NCBI GenBank assembly: GCA_025060275.1
Contig: JANXCJ010000042.1
Location: forward strand, 1-12,734
Origin: Bacteroidia bacterium
Lineage (GTDB): Bacteria; Bacteroidota; Bacteroidia; SpSt-205
Reading direction: 5' to 3'
DNA: 12,734 nucleotides
The position numbers and the translations under genes were made by a program. Below, in pieces: positions 1 to 5,897 of this stretch (positions are counted from its first letter, which is position 1; every line of letters begins with the position of its first letter). The notes beneath the pieces were generated by a model. It ran no database searches, had not been told where the DNA came from, and saw nothing but the letters and a program-made list of their open reading frames with translations.

Positions 1-2
1 GA

Positions 3-977
3 GGAAACGCTTTCATAGATGCAAGTCTATGCTTACTTTCCCTTTACTTGGCTTCGTTATTCATGGCAGGTTTTCCTAAGAAGCTGCAATGGAGCTCTAA
101 GGCCCTCAGAGAGATATTCCAATACAGTCGCATAATTACATTCATAGGTCTTATCCAAAAAGGTGTGGGACAGTGGGAAAAAGCCTTATTAGGGCGGTTT
201 ATAGGTGCTTCTGCCATGCCCTACTACAGCATACCTCACTCTCTCATCTCTCGTCTCAGTATGATATCAGGTGCTTTGGCAGGTAGTCTACTTCCCGAAC
301 TTAGTGGGATGCATGCGTGTGGAAAAGAAGACAAGGGGCAAGCCCTAATCCTACGCGTCATAGGATACTTATGGCTTCTACTTTTTCCTCTTATTCTATT
401 CCTCGGGCTAATAGCATATGATCTTTTCAGCATATGGATAGGAAGCGAATTCGCTGAGAAAGGCAGTTGGATAGCCCGTATCCTTCTCTTAGGCGGCGCA
501 ATATACCCCTTAGGACACTTGCTAAGCGTGGTACCCCAAGCTTGGGGCAAGCCCCACTTACTAAGCCGTGTATATCTTATCTCAGCGATATTTTATTTAC
601 CCCTCGCTCCATGGATCGTGGCAAAATGGGGTATAGAGGGGGCCGGATGGGCCTGGACCCTCCGTAGCGGGTTAGAAGGGCTTCTCCTTCTATGGACAGC
701 GAAGAAAGTTCTTTCTACCCCATGGAAAGAGCTTCTGTCAGCGTTTATGCGAAGAGGGAGCCCGGGTATTTTACTTTGGAGTATTACCTGCGGAGTTTTG
801 GATTATATACTCCCCCGCTCATTAGACATACTTATTCGGGTAATTCTCACTACCTGCATCTACTGGGCGGGCGTAGGATGGATAGTGTATAAGCAGGGAA
901 TTGATGAGTCTGAAAAAACCGCTATAAAGACATTCATTGGGCGCTATATTGCACCTGTAAAAAATATATGGAGGTAA
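3..977 (+). CDS. Oligosaccharide/polysaccharide flippase (Wzx/MATE-like), C-terminal part, 5'-truncated by window edge
   Basis: A multi-pass membrane protein resembling the oligosaccharide flippase family (Wzx/RfbX-like, MVF/MOP superfamily), which moves lipid-linked sugar units across the inner membrane for surface polysaccharide assembly. The frame is open to the left edge: codons from base 3 read GNAFIDASLCLLSLYLASLF before the first ATG at 63. A TTG at 48 is therefore only an internal Leu codon, and the true start lies outside. About 324 residues are visible; complete family members usually have 420-500, so roughly the first quarter is missing. There are about eight hydrophobic helices. 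An early segment (KGVGQWEKALLGRFIGASA) resembles the family's repeat-start motif, and a later helix ends in GIEGAGWAWTLR, like the usual 'GxxGAAxA' segment. It converges on sufU with 12 bp between stop codons. The family is fairly sure; the exact substrate is unknown. Confidence 0.8.
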   Translation, partial: GNAFIDASLCLLSLYLASLFMAGFPKKLQWSSKALREIFQYSRIITFIGLIQKGVGQWEKALLGRFIGASAMPYYSIPHSLISRLSMISGALAGSLLPELSGMHACGKEDKGQALILRVIGYLWLLLFPLILFLGLIAYDLFSIWIGSEFAEKGSWIARILLLGGAIYPLGHLLSVVPQAWGKPHLLSRVYLISAIFYLPLAPWIVAKWGIEGAGWAWTLRSGLEGLLLLWTAKKVLSTPWKELLSAFMRRGSPGILLWSITCGVLDYILPRSLDILIRVILTTCIYWAGVGWIVYKQGIDESEKTAIKTFIGRYIAPVKNIWR

Positions 978-989
978 GTTCCCAGATTA

Positions 990-1457
990 CTATTCTGTGC
1001 TGACTACCTTCCGAATTGGGTCATTTAGCACAGCTTTTAGGGTATGCCAGGGTAGCGTAGCGCACTTGACCCGAATAGGAAAGTGGCGCACAGTAGCAAA
1101 AATTCTTAGTTTCTCCTGAGAGGCTGCAGGAAGGCCGTGAATATGGCAGACTGCCTCCTGAGTAAGAAGTTCATGAAAAGCTAAAAACAACTTGTCCACC
1201 TCCTCTAAAGGAGCACCTTTCACAAGGGTAGTCATTATAGAAGAGGAGGCTTTACATATGGCGCAGCTTTCCCCCTCAAACTTGATATCCTGAATACGAC
1301 TTTCCTGTACTCTGAGAGTAATAAATATCCTATCCCCGCATAAGGGATTATGACCCTCTCCTTCGTGTGTAGGGTTTTCTATTCTGCCGTAATTTCTAGG
1401 ATACCGATTATGCTCTAAAATGAGGTCTTGATACAAACGCTGCAATTCGGCATTCAT
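990..1457 (-). CDS. sufU: SufU-type Fe-S assembly / sulfur-transfer protein
   Basis: A 155-residue protein of the IscU/NifU-N fold, SufU branch. It accepts persulfide sulfur from SufS and passes it to Fe-S cluster assembly; in Firmicutes SufU is a zinc protein that activates SufS. Visible ligands are Cys40 and Asp42 in NPLCGD, Cys65 in ESCAICKASSS, and Cys132 in FPIRVKCATLPWHTL. The long stretch between Cys65 and Cys132, with the conserved VRxFPxRVKCATLPW block, distinguishes SufU from IscU. Cys68, next to Cys65, makes a CxxC where many homologues have Ser, and Cys104 is also extra. The ATG overlaps the sufS stop by four bases (ATGA), so the two are probably translationally coupled, in line with SufS and SufU being partners. 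No Shine-Dalgarno sequence is seen. sufB, sufC and sufD are not in the window. Confidence 0.93.
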   Translation of the reverse strand: MNAELQRLYQDLILEHNRYPRNYGRIENPTHEGEGHNPLCGDRIFITLRVQESRIQDIKFEGESCAICKASSSIMTTLVKGAPLEEVDKLFLAFHELLTQEAVCHIHGLPAASQEKLRIFATVRHFPIRVKCATLPWHTLKAVLNDPIRKVVSTE

Positions 1458-2707
1458 GATTGTGAAGCAGTGAAGCTAAAAAATCGTACGGCTTCTTTGA
1501 GGCTAGCCGCTAACGCATCAATCTCTTCAGGTAGATTATAAAAAGCAAGAGAGGCTCTTATAGTAGCTGGCACTCCTAACCATTCCATCAGGGGCTGAGC
1601 ACAGTGATGTCCCACCCGCACAGCTATTCCCATTTGGTCTAAAAAAGTGCCTATATCATGTGGATGTATGCCCTCTATGCTAAAGGACCATATAGCTCCT
1701 TTAGGACGGGCTGTACCGTAGAGCGTAATACCCGGTACGCTTTGGAGAGACTCTTGTGCGTAGTCTGTGAGATATTTTTCATAAGCCTGTATAAAGTCCC
1801 ACCCTACCTCTTCCTCTATGTATCTAATGGCTTCTGCCAGGGCGATAGCTTCCGCAATAGGAGGTGTCCCTGCTTCAAACTTAGAGGGTACTGGAGCATA
1901 AGCAGACTCATTCCATTTCACCCACCGAATCATATCCCCTCCTCCTTGATACGGGGGGAGTTTTTCTCCCCAAGGGTGCCGCAGATACACTACCCCTATG
2001 CCCGTAGGGCCATACAGCTTGTGTCCGGAGAATACTACAAAATCTACACCCCACTCCTGTACATTCAATGGGTGATGTACTACTGCTTGACAAGCATCTA
2101 CAAGGATGGGGACACCCGCCCGCCGAGCCAAATCAGCTACCTCCTTCACAGGCACTTCTATCCCTAAAACATTAGACATGGCTGTAACCGCTACAAGGCG
2201 AGTGCGAGAAGAAAGAGCCTGTTTGAAAGCCTCCTGATCAAATCCACCCTCACAGGTAAGGGGAACAGGCTTCAGAGAAAGAGGGAGCTCCTGTGCAACT
2301 AAATGCCAAGGAACAATATTGGCGTGATGCTCAGCTACTGTAACCACTATCTCGTCCCCCGGCTGAAAATAAACCCGCCGCAACCCCTGCGCAATCAAAT
2401 TAATCCCTTCTGTAGCACCCCGAACAAAAATCACCTCTCTCTCCGAGGCCGCTCCAATAAACCGAGCCACTTCTGCCCTTGCCCCCTCATAAAGGCGAGT
2501 AGCCTCTTGGCTCAGCCAATGCACCCCTCTATGAATATTAGCGTTCTTAAGGTGGAAAAAATTCAGTAGGCTCTGAATGACCCGAGAGGGTTTCTGAGCC
2601 GTAGCTGCATTATCTAAGTAAATAAGGCGATTCCCTGTAAGATGCTTCTGACTCAGGATAGGAAAGTCCGCTCGCAAACGACGGGCATCAATCACAAAGG
2701 AGTCCAT
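1454..2707 (-). CDS. sufS: Cysteine desulfurase SufS (group II)
   Basis: A 417-residue PLP-dependent cysteine desulfurase that converts L-cysteine to L-alanine and loads sulfur on its active-site cysteine for Fe-S cluster building. Length and motifs fit group II (SufS/CsdA). They include YLDNAATAQKP near residue 30, the AEHHAN segment with the PLP-stacking His127, Asp204 in VDACQAV, the PLP lysine Lys230 in SGHKLYGPTGIGV, the EAGTPP signature near 278, and catalytic Cys369 in RVGHHCAQP, followed by RASLAFYN. The second residue of the DACQ motif is more often Gly (DGAQ), a minor change. The ATG is preceded by 81 bp of AT-rich intergenic DNA after nuoM, so this gene probably opens its own unit with sufU, with which it shares an ATGA overlap. 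Confidence 0.96.
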   Translation of the reverse strand: MDSFVIDARRLRADFPILSQKHLTGNRLIYLDNAATAQKPSRVIQSLLNFFHLKNANIHRGVHWLSQEATRLYEGARAEVARFIGAASEREVIFVRGATEGINLIAQGLRRVYFQPGDEIVVTVAEHHANIVPWHLVAQELPLSLKPVPLTCEGGFDQEAFKQALSSRTRLVAVTAMSNVLGIEVPVKEVADLARRAGVPILVDACQAVVHHPLNVQEWGVDFVVFSGHKLYGPTGIGVVYLRHPWGEKLPPYQGGGDMIRWVKWNESAYAPVPSKFEAGTPPIAEAIALAEAIRYIEEEVGWDFIQAYEKYLTDYAQESLQSVPGITLYGTARPKGAIWSFSIEGIHPHDIGTFLDQMGIAVRVGHHCAQPLMEWLGVPATIRASLAFYNLPEEIDALAASLKEAVRFFSFTASQS

Positions 2708-2722
2708 AAGTTTAGACTTAGA

Positions 2723-2744
2723 CTAAATTATAAAAACAAATTTC
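2723..2744 (-). promoter_or_regulatory. Weak candidate promoter for sufS-sufU
   Basis: The AT-rich gap before sufS holds two imperfect matches to the Bacteroidota -7 box TAnnTTTG read on the minus strand. They are TAATTTAG (2723-2730) and GAAATTTG (2737-2744), each with one mismatch. No TTTG lies at the expected 19-21 bp upstream spacing. It is listed because the 81-bp gap suggests a promoter; the exact box is uncertain. Confidence 0.25.
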
Positions 2745-2788
2745 ATTAGCCTTTTCAAAATGAGAGAAATACCACAATCCTTATCCTT

Positions 2789-4303
2789 CTAACGAACCCC
2801 TAATACTTGATATAGAATCGCTTGTACGAGAGGAGTGGTAGTACGCTGGATTTCAGACAGGAAAGGGGCAGCAACAAAGCCTGTTATAACTATCCAGCTA
2901 CCTAATATCCACAAGGGAATGGCTTCGCCTCTATTCAGATCATCTGGCTTGAGGGAAGAGGTCCCGAATAAAACCTTTCGTAATATAGGAAGAGTATAAA
3001 GAGCCGATAGCACTACTCCACCTATTGCCGCCAAGAATACAATCCTTCGCACAGCATAAGAGACATAGGTGCCCGTGATAATCAGAAACTCTGCAGGAAA
3101 CTGGCTCAAGCCTGGCAATCCTACAGAAGCCAGGGCTACTATCATCCAGAGAGTAGTTAGCTGAGGCATGCTACGGGCAAGACCCCTAATTTTTTCTATT
3201 TCATCAGACTCTACCCTCTCTAAAATAGAAGCTATTAGGAGAAGGTGAGCAGCTGCTATCACAGCATGATTTATCATGTACCAGGCCGCCCCACTTATAC
3301 TTGCAGGGCTTGTCGCAGCTATACCGATAGCTATGAAGCTGAGATGGGAAATAGTACCGTATGAAAGCCAGTTACGTAGAGTTTTTTGGAAATAAGCACC
3401 AAGTCCCGCTCCCATAAGAGAAACCGCAGCCATTCCCCCCACATACGGGGCAAGCATGAAGTGAGCCTGCGGGAAAACCGCCACCATTCTCAGCCATCCT
3501 ATCCCTCCTAACTTAGTTAGGAGTGCAGAGGAAAGAACTATCACTGGCAATGGTGCATATCTGTACAGACTCAAAACCCACCCATGCAAGGGAAACAGCC
3601 CCAGCTTCACCCAAAAAGCTAATATAAAGCCACCGTACACCCACTGCTGGGTCATTGGCGAGAGAGGATATTTGAGCCAGTCCAAATAGTTAGTCGTGAA
3701 AGGCACTCCATACACATGGCTTATTTCGGCAGCCCCATACACAATTCCTCCTAACATCGGTACAGACCCTAAAAAAGTATATAGCAGAAACTCTAATGCC
3801 ACACGACGCCCTTCCTCCCCTTCACGCCCTGTGGTAAGAAGGAGATAGTACATAGGCAGAAGCACGGCTTCAAAACCCACGAAAAAAGTGATAAGATCAT
3901 ACGCAAAAAAGCCCCATAAAGCAAATCCCTGCACAAGAAGTAAGGCAGGTATCTGAAGCCGCGGCTGATTAAAGTGCCAACCAGGCCAAAAACTAAGGAT
4001 TAGACCTATAAGACTTGACACACTTGCCAACCATAACGCAGTTCCATCCGCACCCCAAAAAAGCTGAATATGATAACGGGTCACCCATCCCGAAGCACTG
4101 GGAAAGCCCCACCAAGGCACTGAGAAGCTCAAAGTATGCAGGGCATGTGTTACTTCCAGCGGAGCCCGCAAAAAATAAAAATATGCCATAAAGGCTCCTA
4201 CTATCACCTGAAGGATGGCAAAAACCTGCCACACAAACCGCTTAGCCAAGAAGGCCGAAAAAATAGCCCCTACAAAAGGTATAACTATCCACCACAGAAT
4301 CAC
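2789..4303 (-). CDS. nuoM: NADH-quinone oxidoreductase subunit M-like proton-pumping membrane protein
   Basis: A 504-residue protein with about 14 membrane helices. It is homologous to NuoM/ND4, one of the three Mrp-antiporter-like proton-pumping subunits of respiratory complex I, and acts in the inner membrane. Pumping residues are present: Glu145 in FEAVLLPMYYLL (TM5), Lys233 in AFWVKLGLFPLHGW (TM7), Lys264 in LLTKLGGIG (TM8), and Glu405 in LPGLSQFPAEFLI (TM12, matching the NuoM-specific GEF glutamate). WGADGTALWL near 83 and MINHAVIAAAHLLL near 343 also fit. It is odd that the near-universal LPDAHxxAP after HGW is replaced by VLSLYRYAP, and that no other nuo gene is adjacent. The start is GTG: a stop codon lies seven codons upstream in frame, with no other usual start between. 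A TACTTTTG box ends four bases before this GTG. NuoM is the best call; another antiporter-like subunit is possible. Confidence 0.88.
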   Translation of the reverse strand: MILWWIVIPFVGAIFSAFLAKRFVWQVFAILQVIVGAFMAYFYFLRAPLEVTHALHTLSFSVPWWGFPSASGWVTRYHIQLFWGADGTALWLASVSSLIGLILSFWPGWHFNQPRLQIPALLLVQGFALWGFFAYDLITFFVGFEAVLLPMYYLLLTTGREGEEGRRVALEFLLYTFLGSVPMLGGIVYGAAEISHVYGVPFTTNYLDWLKYPLSPMTQQWVYGGFILAFWVKLGLFPLHGWVLSLYRYAPLPVIVLSSALLTKLGGIGWLRMVAVFPQAHFMLAPYVGGMAAVSLMGAGLGAYFQKTLRNWLSYGTISHLSFIAIGIAATSPASISGAAWYMINHAVIAAAHLLLIASILERVESDEIEKIRGLARSMPQLTTLWMIVALASVGLPGLSQFPAEFLIITGTYVSYAVRRIVFLAAIGGVVLSALYTLPILRKVLFGTSSLKPDDLNRGEAIPLWILGSWIVITGFVAAPFLSEIQRTTTPLVQAILYQVLGVR

Positions 4304-4307
4304 TCCA

Positions 4308-4315
4308 CAAAAGTA
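4308..4315 (-). promoter_or_regulatory. Exact -7 promoter box TACTTTTG before nuoM
   Basis: Read on the minus strand, this is an exact match to the Bacteroidota -7 consensus TAnnTTTG, with four bases between it and the GTG start of nuoM. That spacing would put the transcript start at or within a base or two of the start codon, giving a leaderless message. No TTTG (-33) element is visible at the usual distance, so it is a candidate only. Confidence 0.5.
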
Positions 4316-4324
4316 GCCTTTCTA

Positions 4325-4756
4325 CTACTTCCCCGCTCTGACTATTTCGGCACTCTTGTGCCCAATCAACAAAGAAGCACAACCCTCTCCCTCAGAATAG
4401 TAAAGTTGTATTATAAGAAGCTGCGTACTACTCAGTTCTAAATCCCAATACTTTCTCTCTCCATGCTCTCGAGTATCCAGAACTAAAGTGCGATTGCTAT
4501 TGTAGATACGCAGATGCGGCACACTCTGATTAGATGAGCGGCCACAAGGGATTAGCCTATAGCGCAGTCCTCTAAAAAAAGTATAATAAATTTCAGCCAC
4601 CTCACCTCCATATAATTCTGCTTTCCAGTACCGCCCATCCCAACTAAAGTCTCCCATATAACTCGCACGACAGGAGGGTATAATTTGTCGGCAGCCACTC
4701 TGAGCGTATAGGCCGTAAAACGCTAATAATATGATGCCTACCCATCTCAAGCTCAT
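4325..4756 (-). CDS. Small exported protein, PPC-like beta-sandwich suspected, function unknown
   Basis: A 143-residue protein with an N-terminal signal peptide (MSLRWVGIILLAFYGLYAQ, cleavage probably near residue 18-19), so it should be periplasmic or secreted. The mature part has four cysteines (Cys22, Cys29, Cys71, Cys126) that could form disulfides, and an alternating aromatic/polar pattern suggestive of a small beta-sandwich. The layout 'DGRYWKAELYGGEVAEIYYTF' then 'GLRYRLIPCG', 'LRIYNSNRTLVLDT', 'YWDLELSSTQLLIIQLYY' recalls pre-peptidase C-terminal-like (PPC) domains and uncharacterised Bacteroidota proteins of the same size; this is recollection, not a search result. Its ATG overlaps the stop of the upstream lipoprotein gene (ATGA), so the two are probably co-translated. 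nuoM begins 21 bp downstream. Confidence 0.75.
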   Translation of the reverse strand: MSLRWVGIILLAFYGLYAQSGCRQIIPSCRASYMGDFSWDGRYWKAELYGGEVAEIYYTFFRGLRYRLIPCGRSSNQSVPHLRIYNSNRTLVLDTREHGERKYWDLELSSTQLLIIQLYYSEGEGCASLLIGHKSAEIVRAGK

Positions 4757-5667
4757 ACCTCTATAAAAAATTGACGGAGAGGCTCTACCTTAGCTCTTAT
4801 AGCTTGAATATGCTCTGGGGCTATTTGCACCTGCTGCTTGAAGTTCATCTGAATCACGCCTTGCTTTATGGTAGTAGTAGGTGTCTTGGAAGGCTCAGAA
4901 GCAGGTAGCCGCTCAAACTCTGCCTGAAGCCCCTGTAAATAATACACGATCTGTTTAGAGACCGAAGAATGCAGGGTGTCCACACTATATAGCTTTACAA
5001 GGAGAGGCGTTAGGCTTCTCTGAAGGAGAATTAGCTCTGATAGAGGCTGATTATTATTTCCTCTCTCTACTAAGTAGAGGATTATGTGGAGACTCTCTGC
5101 CCATCCCCCCAATATCATGTGCCTCAGCATCAGCTGCTGACCTGTTTCATTTAGCCTCTCCTGAATCTCACCATAGTACCGAGCAAAAAGCTTTTGCGCA
5201 CTGTCAGGCTGATCTTGAAGCTTATCCATTTGTCTTATTCGCTCTATAGAGAGAATATCCTCTATATTGTAAAGAGTAGCTAAGCGGCTGATAGAGGAAA
5301 AGTAATCATAAGCTTCTTGATGATGCCCCGTAGCGTGAGCATAGGCCATATCGGTAAGGTATATACCCAGGTTTGCCGCCCCTTTCAAGCCACTATATCG
5401 CCCAGCTAAAGTGGGATCATGAAGGGGCTCCTTATAGAAAGGTACTTTTTCCTGACGCAACCATACAGCTACCTGCACAGGAGAAGGGGCTGCATTCATA
5501 TATGCCTCTACTTCCTCCCAGCGAAGAACATAAACACTATCTCCCGCCTGCCCAGCTCGCCCCCCCTCCTCTCTAGAAGGTGAACATCCGGAGAGAAGAA
5601 TACACATTACAAAAATTTCTCCCTTCCTAAATCCCCCGCTTCCTAAAAGAGTCTTTACATGCCGCAC
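4753..5667 (-). CDS. Conserved lipoprotein of unknown function
   Basis: A putative lipoprotein with lipobox LLSGC (bases about 5582-5596) followed by a Ser/Glu/Gly-rich linker, so it would be anchored in the envelope. The rest is largely helical. A segment with APSPVQVAVWLRQEKVPFYKE followed by AANLGIYLTDMAYAHA resembles, from memory, a widespread uncharacterised Bacteroidota lipoprotein family ('SP.E.A…LNLGIY.ADL.Y'). No enzymatic motif is visible. The start is uncertain. GTG 5667 gives a positively charged n-region and a Cys at about 28, and overlaps the YHS gene by 41 bp. ATG 5694 is also open but overlaps by 68 bp. ATG 5607 lies 19 bp after the YHS stop, behind a purine-rich AGGAAGGGAG, but leaves only seven residues before the Cys, short for a signal peptide. 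The stop overlaps the next gene (ATGA). Confidence 0.75.
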   Translation of the reverse strand: MRHVKTLLGSGGFRKGEIFVMCILLSGCSPSREEGGRAGQAGDSVYVLRWEEVEAYMNAAPSPVQVAVWLRQEKVPFYKEPLHDPTLAGRYSGLKGAANLGIYLTDMAYAHATGHHQEAYDYFSSISRLATLYNIEDILSIERIRQMDKLQDQPDSAQKLFARYYGEIQERLNETGQQLMLRHMILGGWAESLHIILYLVERGNNNQPLSELILLQRSLTPLLVKLYSVDTLHSSVSKQIVYYLQGLQAEFERLPASEPSKTPTTTIKQGVIQMNFKQQVQIAPEHIQAIRAKVEPLRQFFIEV

Positions 5668-5875
5668 TACAGAAACCGTATAGCTTGCCTTCATAAGTCA
5701 TCGTGTCCCGAATAGAAAACCGCGCAAAGTGCATCTCACATATGGGACAGTAAGGAATAGCTAAACTCTCAACAGGAACAGCTAAACCCTTTTCCGCTTT
5801 TTGCATAGTAGGAGAAGGAGAGGAGCAGCTTGTCAATACGAGAAGCCCTAAACCTATAATTCCCATAAGATGCAC
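5627..5875 (-). CDS. YHS-type metal-binding lipoprotein
   Basis: An 82-residue protein with a short lipoprotein signal (GIIGLGLLVLTSC, lipid-modified Cys17), a Ser/Pro-rich linker and one small metal-binding domain. The domain reads CPICEM (Cys43, Cys46), then a variable stretch, then YEGKLYGFCSAACKDSF (Cys69, Cys73). This matches the YHS/TRASH-like pattern 'CxxCxM…Y.GK.Y.FCS..C…F', a four-cysteine site thought to bind copper or other soft metals. NosL-like proteins share the CxxCxM half, but the FCSxxC half favours YHS. The start is GTG 5875, with an ATG three codons later (5866) also possible. A TACTTTTG box lies four bases before the GTG. It is 22 bp downstream of the patatin gene and opens the three-gene envelope set. 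A role in metal sensing or delivery is inference. Confidence 0.83.
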   Translation of the reverse strand: MHLMGIIGLGLLVLTSCSSPSPTMQKAEKGLAVPVESLAIPYCPICEMHFARFSIRDTMTYEGKLYGFCSAACKDSFRKRGI

Positions 5876-5879
5876 CAGG

Positions 5880-5887
5880 CAAAAGTA
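5880..5887 (-). promoter_or_regulatory. Exact -7 promoter box TACTTTTG before the YHS gene
   Basis: On the minus strand the 10-base string GCTACTTTTG here is identical to the one before nuoM, and it contains an exact TAnnTTTG box. Four bases separate it from the GTG start codon. It lies in the 22-bp gap after the patatin stop. No -33 TTTG is seen at normal spacing. It suggests a separate transcript for the YHS-lipoprotein-exported protein set. Confidence 0.5.
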
Positions 5888-5897
5888 GCATCTTTCT

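Noticed and set aside
48..62. TTG at 48 as the start of the flippase gene
   Set aside because: The frame stays open to the left edge with hydrophobic, membrane-helix-like residues, and the protein lacks its usual first ~100-150 residues.
1658..2167. A 169-codon open frame on the plus strand, antisense to sufS
   Set aside because: It lies wholly inside the clearly real sufS gene, has no family resemblance or start signal, and its composition is that of the reversed coding strand.
5627..5875. NosL-type nitrous oxide reductase accessory protein
   Set aside because: Only the CxxCxM half fits; the second FCSxxC pair and the short length match a YHS domain better, and no nos genes are near.
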